From Lycocorax pyrrhopterus obiensis (lineage: Eukaryota > Chordata > Aves > Passeriformes > Paradisaeidae): a stretch of 64,000 bases of DNA. A program made the translations under genes and the position numbers. Position 1 is the stretch's first letter. Each line of letters starts with the position of its first letter. Below, piece by piece: positions 27,107 to 41,804 of the stretch. The notes beneath the pieces are model-generated. The model had not been told where the DNA came from. It did no database searches and saw nothing but the letters and a program-made list of their open reading frames with translations. The stretch lies in contig JACSVZ010000007.1 of the NCBI GenBank assembly GCA_014706295.1, positions 5,423,699 through 5,487,698 on the forward strand, read 5' to 3'.

Positions 27107-27238
27107 AAAAAAAAAACCAAACTTCCAAACCCCACAAACGAATCAACCCAGTAAGAGAAACAGAACCAAAACCTCAAACCATCCCCAACCACAAAAGACC
27201 CCACAACCCCAAACCAACAAACAGCCCCTTACCACCCA
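27107..27238 (+). repeat. C/A-rich strand-asymmetric tract in intron 1
   Basis: The tract begins with a run of A and continues for about 130 bp with words such as ccaaac, cccacaa and aaccaac, with very few G or T. It may be an expanded, decayed poly-A tail or a simple-sequence domain. It lies 3.2 kb upstream of exon 2 and is complementary in composition to G/T tracts in intron 2 at 34187-34227 and 53651-53743. Confidence 0.85.
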
Positions 27239-27587
27239 GCAGTGCTGTTATAGTAGTGGGTGTTGTGGTATTTTCCCTTTCTCTTCAAGCTCTGCTGTCT
27301 GTGGGGATTTGTTTTCATCTGGGTGAGGGGAAAGCAGTTCTGTTTATAAACTTAGCTTCTCAAAGCAAAGGCCTCCAGCAGTTGGTTGTATTGGATAGTT
27401 ACATGTGTTGTGATGGATTTCATGCATATATATTGGGTAGAGTGTGGTTCTCTCTGCAGTGCCTTCTGAGCACTGTGTGTGGCAGAGGTCTTTAAGCAGT
27501 CTCAAATGTAGGATACTGCATTTTTTATGTGCCTGTTTCACAGGAACACCTTATTCACTGGTTATGTGAAGATACTGTAGCTTCTCC

Positions 27588-27621
27588 AAATGAGATTGGC
27601 ATCTAAATGAGATTGGCATCT
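27588..27621 (+). repeat. 17-bp perfect tandem duplication
   Basis: The unit aaatgagattggcatct occurs twice head to tail at 27588-27604 and 27605-27621 without a mismatch, which suggests a recent slippage or duplication event. Confidence 0.95.
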
Positions 27622-30400
27622 AGAAGGGTGTGTTTAGAAAAACAAGCACAATGGTGGGAGTAATGAAGAAATGTTTAGGGGAAGGTAAGAAATTAAATGA
27701 TTGTACAAGTCCATTTTTATTTGTGTGGAGTAAAAATTTATTTTATTAGTTCAGCCTGTCATGATTGTATCAAAGGTGGTTCTTCCAGGGTATGTTATCT
27801 CTTCTATTTAGTGCTCAATTGCTAAAAATGTTCTTGTAATAACTCAGTAAACACTTCTTATCTGTGAACAGAGCTGTTACTGTGGTCGGAGATCAGGGTC
27901 GTGGAGTTAGGCCTGTAAGAAACACACTAACCCTGAAAGATGATAGCCTAGTTTTTTTTATCCAACTGAAATTAATGTTAAAGAGAAAGCTGAGACTGTG
28001 TTCCTCCAGACCTTCTGGACTGGTTTGAACAGCATGAGCTATAGAAAATTTGTTTTTGAATGCCAGTGGTCCCCACAGGCTCAGGTGAGGATTTGAGTGG
28101 GCCTCTGGTCCCTCTGGTTCTCCCTCATGCTGGACTGTTGTCCTGTCTTCCAGAAACATCCTTAATTGCAGTGTAGCTTTATCACTGCTTTTTCAAAGTA
28201 GTCATCATCATAATCTAGTGTCCTAACTTTGGTGACATGCTTACACAGGCAAATACCTTCTCCAGAAGTTACATGGAGCAGGATTTTTGCTGTTGGGTCA
28301 CGGCAGATCGAGGGCGAATGGACCTGCTGGGGCTGCTGCAGCTTGGCCAGATTCTCACCTGTGGGCCGGGTGTCCCCACTCCCTCCTGTGTGGAAGTGCA
28401 CTGGACCTGTTTCTGCCCAGGGGCTTCATGGTGTGGCTGTGCCTCTGGGCCTGCCCAGCATTTAGATTTGTGTGTGAGTCACAAAGGTGGTGCTGGGCAT
28501 CTGAACCCTCCCGTCAGCAAACTGGGATAACGCACTGGTGTGTCCTTGAGATGTTTCTTTGCTTTTGAAGTGTAAATGTTTTTTGAGTTTGGATATTTTA
28601 CTTGCTTCATGCACACGTATGTCAAAAAGCAAGGGGTTTGTGATGAAAAAGCAAGCAGAGTGTTTTTCAGTGAGAACCTAGAAAAGATTTTAAGAAGAAA
28701 AACCCCAAGCGTTATTTTGATATTTTAGTGTCTTTGGCAGATGTGGTATTCGAGTCATCCCAGAACTGGAGGAATGGTAAGGTGCTGATAGAAGGTTTGG
28801 CTTGGCCTGAACTGTGCAGGTGCCACTGGAAGCTCCAGAGAGGCTTGGACATACTCTGGGATGGTCAGTGAGGGCTGATTTTTTGATATCTAAACAACAT
28901 GATCAGTGTAAGTGATTTATTTAAATATAATTATGATAGAAAAGGCTGTAAGATCTCATAGTCAGTAGTAATGCTTATGTGCTTTGTAATGTGGTAAGTT
29001 ACTTAGGAGAGAAATGAAGTGCTTGGGGAGTTTTTGGCTGTGTTTTGAGGTTAATAGTTAGTGTTAAATCCTTGGTGTGGAGCAAGGGGCCAGTGGCAGT
29101 CCCATCATGTTTGGTGGTAGGTGAGCCCAGCTGCTGGCTGTTTCCTGGTTGTCTCCATCTTTCTACATCGTCTGGCTCTGGGAAAACAGCTTTGGGAAGG
29201 AGAGGGCTTTGAAGTTTTCTTCTACAGCTGGGACAAAACCCATTAGAGGATTCTAAACTGAGGTGTTGGTATGATTATTTTAATTGCTCTTAAGATACCT
29301 AAATGTTCATTTGCATAAATCAAATCACAGCTTCAGAATAATTATGCTGTGCTTTTGGTTAGTTTTCATTTGATCAGAGTCATTGCAATGTCTAGCTCAG
29401 GTTTTATGTGGCTCATCTGCAATTTAAATACCTATTACCAGAATTTTCATGTGCTTGGTATGAGTAAGTGATTTAATTAAGGTATTATTGGTATTGAATT
29501 TATCTCTGGGAGCTGATCAGACTGGTATAAGCCATAACTTCCCTGAAACCTTGTAGTTACAGTGGGGTCCATCCAGAGCCTTTTTCTTAGTATTTAGCAT
29601 GACAGACAAGTTTAGGGCTGGTGTTTGACAGGTCTGGAAGGGGAAACGGGGTCGGTGCAAAGAGGACACCTGGAAGGTAGAGTCAGTGCCTTTACCCCCA
29701 CGACTCTGTCACTGATACACGAACTTCTGCGATGGAGTGGAAAATGGAAGATGGAGTGCTTTCAGGGAAAGCACCTGCCTTTCGTGAATGGATTAGGTTA
29801 CTGTGCATCGTCATTTACTGGAACGTTGTCGTTGTTTATGTGTACATACCCATGCCCCCTAAGTTATTTTGGGCCCCATCACATGGCTTGATCACTTTCA
29901 TTTTCATCCCAGTGAAATTCTTTGAGCTTCGGCAGTTGTGAAATTTGTCTGTTCTTGGAAGCCTGGTGGTGCTTACAATGAGTAGGTTGGATACCTTGTG
30001 TAACAGGTAGCACTGACTCACAATTAAGAACTTCTGAGTTATTTTATGTCGTCATTGCTAAACATTTGAATTGGTTTTTCACTTGTGTTACTGAACACTG
30101 CTACTTTTGTACGTAGAAATGGTGGGAGGTTTTAAAGGAAAGCTGAGTTTAATAGCACAAAGGCAGGTCCCCCGCCTGAAAAATTACATGTAGTGCTCTG
30201 CTGCAGACTCAGTCCTATGCAACCAGCTAAAGCACTTAACTGCAGTAACCTGCTGCTGCTAAAGTCCTTCTGTATGCACTGGTAAAGTGTTGAGGGCCTT
30301 GTTCTGGTCACAAGAAACTAAATATAAAACAGCTTTAGACCAGCTCATTTGGAGAACGTAATTGTGTCCTGATTCTTCTTTTAGAGGTAGCAGCTGCTGA

Positions 30401-31555
<1,155 letters not shown>

Positions 31556-31791
31556 TAGGTGTCTTTCACTTTGGTTTTTTACCTGTTAGTGGAACAAGGT
31601 TTTGGCATTTCTTAAGGTTAATGGCTTAAACAATTGCTCCTCCAGGTAACTAGTAAGAATAATTTGGAAAAGATAAAAACATCTAGGAATGTGAAAATTA
31701 AGTGGTTGGTTGCCATTTTAAATGTGAATACTTGCTTTGAATGTTTTTGCAGTTTTGTTTTTTTCCTGGAAGTGTGTTTTGTATTGCTCTC

Positions 31792-31799
31792 TGACGTCA
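31792..31799. promoter_or_regulatory. perfect palindromic CRE (TGACGTCA)
   Basis: The full 8-bp CREB/ATF palindrome lies 237 bp after the exon 2 donor in CpG-poor intron. HIPK3 expression has been reported to respond to cAMP signalling in steroidogenic cells, which makes the site plausible. A single 8-mer can also occur by chance in a 64-kb window. Confidence 0.4.
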
Positions 31800-34186
31800 T
31801 CACTTACTGTTATTTTGAGACCTCCGAGACTGTTTAAAAGGAAAAGAGAAAAAAATTATCTTTTGCTTGCCTGTTTAGGATGTCTTTCCAGCCTTCCTGA
31901 CATGATAGATTTTTTTTTCTGTAAGCAGCTGGACAGTGTACTAGAAGTGCCATGTTTCTATATCCTGTTGCCAAAGATTATGTAAATGCCTCTGTTTTTC
32001 TCCAGCACTTGTAAATATTTTCCCTAGTTCTTAGAAACTTTATTCTGACTGAGTGCCTTCAGCAGCTGTGGAGTTCAGTGAACTTCTGGAGTTAGGGAGT
32101 GATAGGATCCTTAAATGTTTAGGGTGATACCAGAAGGGCATTTAAAGTGATTGTGGTATATGGTTGCATTCTACTTTTGCCTGAAAATGGATGTATGTTT
32201 TTGATAGTTTTGTTTGGTTGTTTTTTTAAAGCTTTCTTTGAATAGTTACCCAATCTGCCTGACATTTAAAAATTATCAATATTTAGTCCTTTTGTTTTCC
32301 TTATAAGCTAAATTTCTCTTGTTTGAAGACCTTTTTCAGTTCTGCTTTGCATCATTGGCAGTAGTATGTGCTGTGTATTGCCTGTCTGTCGATTCAGTAA
32401 GAAGCTGGTAAACTAGGACAATGAGTACTTTGAAGAAAATTTTAAATATTTTATGGCTATTCATGCTGGAAATGAAAACTTGTGCAGTGCAATTCTAGGC
32501 TTGATGAAATTGGTGACTGGAGTTCATGCCAGAGGAATCTATTTTTTGACTGGAGCTTGTAAACAAGGATGCTTCATGTACAGTGCTCACATAAAATATT
32601 CCAATTCATCACCTGCATTCTCTATTACTTAATTGCAAACTGCAGCAGAGGATTTAAAAACTACACGAAGTTCATCAGCAGAAAACTAAATTGGGAAACG
32701 ATATGGATTGATGCACGCCCACATTATACAAGAATGTATATGAGAGGGAATAAAAAATTAAGTAACTTGGGAATTCATTTTGGTGTAAAAGCTGTACACC
32801 ACTTAAGATGCTGTGGTTTTGGGCCTCTCAGGACAAATCAGGCCAGGCTTGCAAGGATGGCAGGAATTCTGAGAGGCTCTGGACAAGTGCAAAGGTCTTA
32901 GCTTCAGCTGGTCTGTACAGAATCATAATCCAGCAGATACTGAAGATGCATGGTCTGAGAATGTTTCCCTATGTATTTTAGCTTTTTTATTTATTGAAGC
33001 AATTACAGATTATTGTGAGCTATTGCCGTTTTTCCCTTCTCCCTCCCCAAGAACTGACAGAGGGGAGGCTGTGGACAGCCAGGCTGGGTGGTCCTATTGT
33101 AGTACTTCAGCCTCAACTAACTACTTTCAACATTTTTTTTTCTGTTTCAGATGGCTCAGTAGGCAAAGTGTTGTGCTTTTTTAGTTGCCTACATAAAAAT
33201 GTAGTAGCTGTAGTTCTGTTTTACTTGGTTGGATGTTGCTTTGCATCTCTTTGTAGAATTCTGACGTGCTTATGCGGTTGAGCAGGTCCATAGGCTGGCA
33301 GGATCAATGTGCAACTCCTTGGCACCTTGTGTGCATTTTGGATGCCTGTATTGCACTAAAATATGAGCAAGTGGGGTTCCCTGTGGATGTTTATTCAAAA
33401 ATATCATCCCCCAAGAATAAGATAAGATTTGTGGGTGCATATACTTGTCTTGCCTCAGTGATGTTGAATGATACTGACTCATGGCATGTGCACCTAAAAT
33501 TTCCTAGTTAGTAAGTTGTGCTTAAGAGCTTTGTAAATATTCATGCTTCAGTAGATCACGTTGTCTTGTGTAGTTTTATTATCCTTCTATAAAGTAGCAT
33601 TTAAGTCAGTAATTTTTGAAAATAAAAAGGACATAAAAAGAAGAAAGGGTCCATCTGTTTGAATTTTTTTTTTAATATATAAATATTGGTTGTGATAATA
33701 TTGAAAAAAAGATACTATGCTTCACAATTACTGTCAACAAAAGTTTTCCTTCTGAGAAGGTTTTCAGCATGCTGGATTTCATCATGGATGCATAGCTCTT
33801 TACCAGTTGTGTGATTCAAACTAACTTTGTGTAGCCTGGCAGTTCCTCAAAATTTCTTTTTGTTCCTTTGGAAGCACCTGACTAGTGTAAATAATGTCAG
33901 AAAATGGGGATTTGATTCAAAAGGTTTCCAAATAGATGATGCTGGAGAAATGTGAAAAGTCTTTTAGAAGAATGAGAAGGGCCTTCAGAGAATATATTGT
34001 ATTAAGATGGAATTTATTTTAAGAGAGATTGTGCTTTTTGTCAATCAAATAAGGAGCAGTTATATACAAAATATAACTGTACTTAAATGCTTTTTGTATT
34101 CGAAGAGACTGGGGGTGATAGTGCAGGTTTGACCTGTTTGACTATGACATGTTGAAACAAGTTTTACAAAACTGAATAAAGAGAAA

Positions 34187-34227
34187 AGGTTGTTTGTTGT
34201 TGGGGGTTTTTGTTTTTATTTTTTTCC
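34187..34227 (+). repeat. G/T-rich tract 2.6 kb after exon 2
   Basis: About 40 bases are almost entirely G and T, with TTGTTTGTTGTTGGGGG-type words. It is the nearest tract downstream of exon 2 that is complementary in composition to the C/A tract at 27107-27238. Confidence 0.75.
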
Positions 34228-37200
34228 CCAATCTGGTCACTGCTGCTTTTTTTTGTTGCTGGGACCATAGTGAACTAATGATCATGAGAACGGAGAATTC
34301 CACAAAGTCTAGTGTTACAGTGTTTATTTTGAATTCTGGTGTCAGTATTTTGCATCTGTAAGAGGAAGTGAGTAATGAATTGGAAAAATGAGTAATAAGA
34401 GGATTAGGACTTAAGGAGGGGAACATACTGTAGCCAGGTGAATGCATAATGGACTGGCTTACCTTAGCCTATAGCAGAAGGAGAGGTGACATAATGATGA
34501 CTGTTGGAGATGTTGGGGTACTTTTGTACCAGGAGAGGTCCTAAACAAGTGAGACTAACTGAATTTTAAAAGGGTATAAGCAAGCAGAAAAATGGAGAGA
34601 AACTGGATGGAGTGATAATGACTTGATGCTTTCCTGTTTCTGTGTCAAGCAAAGAGAAAATAAGAAAATGGTTAAAACAAGTATGAAAAATAGATTTGGA
34701 CGTTTTGTTACCTTTTGGAAACTCCTGTCTGTTATATTGTTAGAAACTGTTGAGTATGAGTATGAGTAAATACTAGCTATGATACACTGTCTGAAGTCAC
34801 AGATGATTTTTAATTTGTTTTAAAGATCAGATGTTATTCTCAATGCTCTTTCCCTGAAAGGCAGTGTCTGTGCTTACATGCTCTTTTTATGCTGGTCTGG
34901 ATTTTAATAGCTGTGGACTAGAGAGATCTGGTATTTGAAGCCCTTTTTTGCTTCTGGCCTCACACGTTAAGACTGCTGACCTTTTATGAGTGATCTAAGG
35001 AGGAAAATAACTAAGCAGTGTGTACATTTTCAAAAGAAAATGCCCTTATGCAGTGTAGGTGATCAAGTTTTTGTCATTTATGGAAATGGTATGAGAAGTG
35101 TGTTACTGTCCTTTTGGTCAACTGTGCCCCAAATCATGAAAAGGGGAGTGTTGCATCCTAAACAGAAGGCTTCTTTCCCCCTTATCACACAGTGCAGGCT
35201 GTGGAGGAGGAGAATCAAAACATCTGTTTCTAAGTCTGGTCTCTTGTGCTCATCTGGCGAGGCAGAAGGTTTTCCCAGGGCATGGTGTTTCTCTCTGGAA
35301 GTAATTTTCCTTTGTTTTGCCTCTTTCCTGAGGTGAGATGCATTTAGGAAAGCACGTGTGAGAAGAGGGGCTTCAAAATGGCTGTCTGCAATGAGCAGTA
35401 GCCTCCAAGAGGAGTCAAGTGATCTTAAATGGTGAAGGTAGTGCTGCCCATCTGCTTCAGGGACCCAAGTTACCTTGCTTTCTGTTGCCATGGGAAGCAG
35501 TGGCCTTCTCAGTGTGTTGCATTCAGAGGTAACTCTTCAGGGAATTATGGTTTGATTTTTTTTCAAGGGGAATCACCTTCATATTGATTTAATTTGGGTT
35601 GTCTTCCTGAGGGGATTTTGAAAATGAGTCTTCAGTAAACCTTACCAAACTCATCGTTCATAAAATCCCTCTAATATTGTGGATCTGACAGTAGCCAGAG
35701 CAGGCGTAGGAGCGAGTGTGCTACTTCATTGCAGGCTGCCGCAGCACAGCCCCCAAAGGGAGTTGAACAGTGGCTCGTCATCAGCCCGTGTAGCTGCCTC
35801 CATGGTCATTTCACCTCCTGTCTCCAAAGAAAACATCACTATCTTTGTGCTGTGTCAGATTATATTGCTGGTAGAGCGCAGCTGGAAGCTTGACTGAAAA
35901 TGTGTTTTGAGGGTAAGCACTTGGTTTCCCGACCAAAGGATGTTCCTTTTGGCATCCAGGGGTCTGCAGGCAAACTGTTGTTCAGCATAGCCAAATGGGA
36001 AAACGAAGTGAGTGGGAAGCAGTATAACTGATAATCTCCAGATTAAACTGGGCACCAGCTGGACCTGATAGTCTGGTGGGCAACTTCAGTGATGTGGCAG
36101 AATGGAACGTGTCTGGTTAGTAAGAGATGCTTGTAGCTCAGAAATGTTTTTCTGTTCCACTGGTGACAGTGGTAAAATACGATCCTAGGTATTCAGCAGT
36201 GCACTCATAAGGAAAAGCAAATGATGTGAGTAGATGCACTCAGTGCAGTCAACTCATTCCAGAACCGGACAGTGATATTCTCCCTCCAGCCTTCCAACTA
36301 AGGATAGTTGCTAATCAACAGACTTGTTCCAGACAAAATGCCAAATGTCAATAGCGTTGCAACAGAGCTCAGAGAGATGGAAAAATTGCTGTTGGATGTA
36401 TTCCTGGTGGATGAGAGCAGGCTTTTCCCCCTCTCCGTCTCTTACCCTCCTCTCCCATGAAGATCAGAGAGGACAGAGGAAAAGTGATAATAATTGTGTT
36501 CTGTGGTCATGACACTGTTTTCACTTGCCCAGTCAGTTCTGCTGCCACTCAAAGAGTGATTTGGTCTGATATGGGCTCTTCTGTTTTAAAGGGTTTTGGA
36601 AAAAGAATAAAGTAGTTGAGCTGTGTGGTTTAATTACTGCCCGTGAGCTGGGCTCAGTGAGGGCTCTGTGCGTGCTCTGAGGCTGTTGGACTAGGACAGC
36701 TCTTTATTTATGACTTTTTCAGCTTCATGCTAAGTTTCAGAATAAGCCACCAACAGCTTATGCTGGTTTTTTCCCTCCTCAAATTCGTGCAATTTACGTG
36801 ATTTCTTGTTCTCCCTCTTTCTTATATGTGTTCCTTTAAAATGAGAAAAAAAAAAAATTCTCATGGCCATCAATTCCCAGAGAGGCTTGTTTTCTCCCTG
36901 GCCTTTGTAACTTGGTTAGACATAGTCCTTGTCACTCCAGAGACTCCTGAGAACACAGGCTGACAGTGACTCTCCCTGGAGTGGTGTTTGGAAATTGAAT
37001 GTTTTCTCTCTGTAGGTTGGGGTTGTCAGCAGGATGGGTTGTTATGACTCAGTAACACAACCGTTGCATCCGAGCAACTTGACGATTATCTTCCCCTAAT
37101 ATCACATCAGCATACAGCTTCTGTATGTTTAAAATAGCAGTTAAAAACCTCTGTACAAATAAACATCCATCTTAATACAGCTTTTCTTTATAGCAGTGAC

Positions 37201-40200
37201 CAAGGGGAGAAGTTGTGCAAAACTGACATCTCTGGAAGCAACTGCCTTTTCAAATTCACCCATTGCTGTCACATACTTGAAGCTTCTCAATGAGCTTTAT
37301 CTAGAGTGGGATGTCTTGGGGTTTTTCTCCTTTCACAATGCCTAAAATTCTTGCTCATTATTTATTAAACTTTGGGGTTGATACGTTTAAATGAGAAGCA
37401 AAGCTCTGTTAATCAATTGATTTTTCCATCAGTTTGGGAAGCGCGATACGAGAACAAGCTAAAAATGCCTCTGTAAACAACTTGCACTTCAACATGCTAG
37501 CAGATGTTATTCTATCACTTTGAACTGTGCATCACCGAAGTGTATTGGGATGTCTTAAAATAGTCAGGGGTGGTGGCCAGAGATGGTAGACTTCTATAGA
37601 TGGTGAGGCTGTTTCGCTGTTGCAGTGAAATAAGCCAGAAGTACATGCTGCTGAGGTCGTTTGCTTGCTCAAGGTCAGCCTGTTCAAAGTCAGCTGCTCT
37701 GCTGTGAGCATGGTTACTGTCAGTGGTATATGTAAGAGAGTCCTGATAATGTAAGGAATTGCTATTACAAGTGAATTGGGACACTTTAACAATTTTTTTT
37801 CCCCTCTTTAAAGTTGCAGAGCTGCGGCTGCTGGTTTGTTTCCTTATCTGAGCAAATGGAACTTAATGTCAAGATAAGCTTTCGTGGCTTGTGTCTGTGA
37901 ACAGATTGTTTTATTGATTTGGCAAGACTTTGTTTGTACCTTTTGCATACTGTTCATTAATTGTTTTATTGAATTCCCATTTTAAACTTCTAGTTCATGA
38001 TTAATAGGACCTAACAAAAACCATTACGAGTATCATCCAGGAGTGGCAATCTTAGCTCATCATACCTTCATGTTTATGTAGCTATTTGATAACAAATGTA
38101 TTTTCAATTCTGTCATTATTTTCTAGTCAACATAACGTGGTCTCTAATACCTTATTATTCTTTGTTCATAGAAGCAGAAAATAAGAGTAGATTTTTTGGT
38201 AATGATGTGAGTTTTTGGTTTTGTGTTTGGGATTTTTTTAAAATGCTGTAGAAAAGAGTGTCAGGGTTACTGTAATTTTGCAAGTTTTTTTTTTTTTAAA
38301 TCCTCTCTGAAGATCCAGAGGAGAATCGTGGGGATGGGAGTGGATGAAATGGCATCCAGTCTTCATGTTGGGTTTTTTCCTGAGCTAGAGATTTTCTGAG
38401 TAACACAACCTGGGATAACACAGGAAGCATTTGAAGGTACCATGTGCCTCCTGGAAATTCTAGTAATGTCAGCCCGGATTTTGAGTTAATCATGATTGCT
38501 GGAGCAACAGTGTAATTCAGACTTCAGATGAGGGTTTTCAGTCTTTAGGTTGCTTCAGTTTGAACAGAATGGAAATTCTTTCCTAACTTTCAAGGCAAAA
38601 GAGCTCTTGGTTCTTGCTGTATTGCATTTTTTCTGAGATTGAATGATAGACCTGTTTGCCATGGCTAAAGTTTTGGGAAGCGGCATTTATTTTTCAGACA
38701 TTAAAATAGATCCTGAAATGTGATCCTTTTTTTTTTTTTCTTACTGCACTGATATTTCTGTCACAAAGATCTGTTCATCGTACATCTGTGCGTACGTGAG
38801 TGTGGCTATATCAGATATCTCTGTTGCAGAAAATACCAGTGGTAGCTGCAGTGCTGTATTTGTAAATATTGTGACAATTTGCCCCCACTGGGCTTCTTTT
38901 GAAGATGTGGCTGTGCATTTCTGGTTTAAGAGCAGGTAGTAGATCTGAATCAACGTGATCGAAAGCGAAGCCTCTGCACTGGCCCCTGTCTCTTTCACCT
39001 GACATCCTTGGCTTCAACTGAGAGGTGTTTTGTGGGTGAAGGCTCCTTCTGCATCTGGCATCCAGCAGGAGGGAACAGGATGGAGCAGACATGTGGGAAG
39101 TCTTCTGCTTGGAAAATCAAGCAGGTGGAGCAAGTGCAGATTGATACGTGAGCATGTTTAGGACACTTAACACTCATGTGGATTCAGACCAAAACCAGCA
39201 ATAAAATACTAGAGACCTAGAAACCAAAATGTTGACAAGAAAAGAAACCTCTTGTGAATTCAGGCACTGATTGGAAAGTTGTAGAGATATCTGGGATAAA
39301 AATAAGTATTTGGGATGTAATTAAGTAAAATTAAAGTTTGTATGAAAATAAGTTGTCTGAAATGTCCAGGCTGTTAAATTTTATACTGTATATTTGAAGG
39401 TCCTTGGTCCTACAGTACAAGCTAATATTTTCAAGTTGTTTTTTTTTTTTTTTTTGGACTGTTAATAAAACAGCTTCTAACAAGTGAAATGCGATTAGAG
39501 GGCTGGGAGAAGAAAGTCAAAAGCATTTCGTAGATAAGGTTTTCAAGCAGTTGCATTTTGAGACTATGATGTTAGCTTAAGAACATTTTCCCCTTTTGTA
39601 AATACCAAGGATATTTCTGTTGTCCCAGGACAGTGCAGCAGTCTCTCACAAAATATCTCTTTATGTGGTTACCGTTATTCAGAATTGCACTGTTGAATTT
39701 TCATCAGTATTTTGAATGCTTTCTTGGATGTTTTTTAGAATGATAGGGTCTTACCCTTGTAGTGAATCTTTAAGTATTCAAAATATTTAAACCACTCAAT
39801 ACTTCATGATGAAATCTTTCACAAGAGTACACTTTATTGTTTCAAGTGTAGTGCACAAAACCTTTTTTACTGTTGAAGATTAAAAATTAATGTGAATTTA
39901 AAATGTGTTTTAATTGCCCAAAATTGATTCTAGGAATTGAATTGAAACAGATTTTATCATTATTTTTGTTACTTTCTCTCAATAAAACTTAATTCCCTGA
40001 TAACTTTCGAACATGTGCATTTCACGGCTTCTTTGAAAAACAGCAGGCAACATGTATCACCTCACTTACGTACAAGGCTTTTATATAAATATAACACTAC
40101 ATGAAGCTTTTAAACTGCATATTACTGTTGTTTTATCAACTGAAAAACTGTTAGGGTGCGCCGTAGGTCATAGATCAGTAATAGCACTTGATACTTGCTA

Positions 40201-40754
40201 GAAAGATATCATGGCAAAAGCCGTGTTCACACTAATAGTATTGGATGTTGTTCTTGGTGCCTTATTTTGAACCCCAGTTAATATTTAAATTTTTGAGCTC
40301 CTAATTTTCTCACCCTTTCACTGCTTGCCATCCAGTCAAGATCGAGTTTGTATTTTTTTAATATGAATTATGCTACACATATTTTGTTGAGTGTTTTTAG
40401 TATCTTGAAGTAATCTTCACTATGTCCACACACCTGTTCCCCCCCCCGCCCCGTAAGAATGTGGTTTCTGAGCTGCATTTAAACATCTGCATCTTCTACA
40501 TGGCCAAGTTTCTGAGTTCGCTAAGGTGACTGTGGTCCGTGGGCTTTGGACTTTGGCTTATGTTATATCTGGAGACTATGCCATAGGTTTTTGGGTCCTC
40601 TAGAGAACTACCTGGTGAATGGATTCTGGGTTGGCTGTTCCCCATGGGTCACAGCAGGGCTGGAGACACCTCCAGCTGCTCCTCTGTTTCTGGCAATAGC
40701 CTAAGGGCTTGCAGGATGCTGTTTGTGCACCATGTACTTGCTGTTCCCATCATA

Positions 40755-41190
40755 CAGCCATTAAAGTTGGAAAATACCTCCAAGATCATCATGCCCAACC
40801 TTTGAGTGAGCACCACCATCCCGGCTAAACCATATCATGAAGCGCCATCTCTACACGTTCTTTGTACGCTTCCAGGGATGGGGACTCCACAACTTCCCTG
40901 GGCAGCCTGCTACTGCTTAATTGCTCTTTCCATGAAAAAAATTTTCCTATATCCAAAGCGAACATTCCTTGGTGCAACTTGAAGCACCCTTTGCTGTGTC
41001 ACTGGTTACCTGGAAGAAGAGGCTGACCCTCGCCTTGCCAAAACCTCTTTCTAGGCGATTGTAGAGAGTGACAGTCTCCCCATAACCTCTTCTCCAGGCT
41101 AAACACCCCCAGCTCTCTCAGCTGCTCCTCATATGATTTATGTTCCAGATCCTTCACCAGCTTTGTTGCCTTTCTCTGGACACACTCCGT
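40755..41190 (-). mobile_element. 5'-truncated CR1 LINE copy, antisense to HIPK3
   Basis: Read on the minus strand, the element carries the end of the CR1 reverse-transcriptase ORF (recognisable [20 protein letters not shown] and [12 protein letters not shown] stretches, 41196 down to about 41060). It then runs through the 3' untranslated region to the typical 'gatgatcttggaggt' end near 40755. The frame breaks after 'LEKR', so the copy is dead. It is about 435 bp, typical for severe 5' truncation of avian CR1. Similarity stops near 41190. The terminal repeat units are not well preserved. Confidence 0.93.
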
Positions 41191-41784
41191 GGTCATGCTG
41201 GCTCAGCATTGTGTGGAGATGCAGCTGGCTTTGGACACTTTACCTCTCTGGAAAAGTAGCTGGAAGTAGAGCAGAGGGCCTCAGCATTTTTGGTAACAAG
41301 AGCTGGAAAGTAGAACAGGAGCATATAATTTGTAGATTATATGGTATGGCTTCTGGCTGTGCTTTGGTTTTCATATAGCCTTGAATTATTTCAACAGTTT
41401 CCAGTAAGAAAGTGTTCTTAAATTAAAAGCCTTCCTGTACACACAGAGTAGCTGGGAAAGCTCTGTAGTTGATGTCTGTCTGACTATGCTGTGTAACTTC
41501 TGCAGAGAGAGGCACTAAAAAAGTGAAGTGCTTAACTGATTCTCAAGTTTATTTCTGCTGGGTTTTTACTGGTCTCTTAGCCCTACCATGAGCTGTGAGT
41601 CTTCTCTCACTGAGTTGACAGTGATCTGTTTTTTTCTGACCAACACCACTTACATCCCTAGTGTTGTCTTGCTTTATGTAATTTTCCTGTTTAATGTAGT
41701 GTTTAATATAGGCAGCAGTTGTTTAGCTGCTAAAAGCCTACCAAAAAAAAGTTAGGAAACTAACTGATATTTAACAAGGGAAAA

Positions 41785-41804
41785 ACCCTGCAACCCTGCA
41801 GGGT
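41785..41804. repeat. direct repeat plus 12-bp perfect palindrome
   Basis: ACCCTGCA occurs twice in tandem (41785-41792 and 41793-41800). The second copy forms the perfect palindrome ACCCTGCAGGGT (41793-41804). It is a compact local structure with no known role. Confidence 0.85.

Noticed and set aside
35078..35491. 137-codon minus-strand frame in intron 2
   Set aside because: No recognised domain or splice context; chance frame.
39439..39455. 17-T run as the tail of an antisense processed pseudogene
   Set aside because: No gene-like sequence or target-site duplication is seen beside it; simple homopolymer.
40999..41196. 65-codon minus-strand frame as a separate gene
   Set aside because: It is the decayed end of the CR1 reverse-transcriptase frame and breaks within the element.
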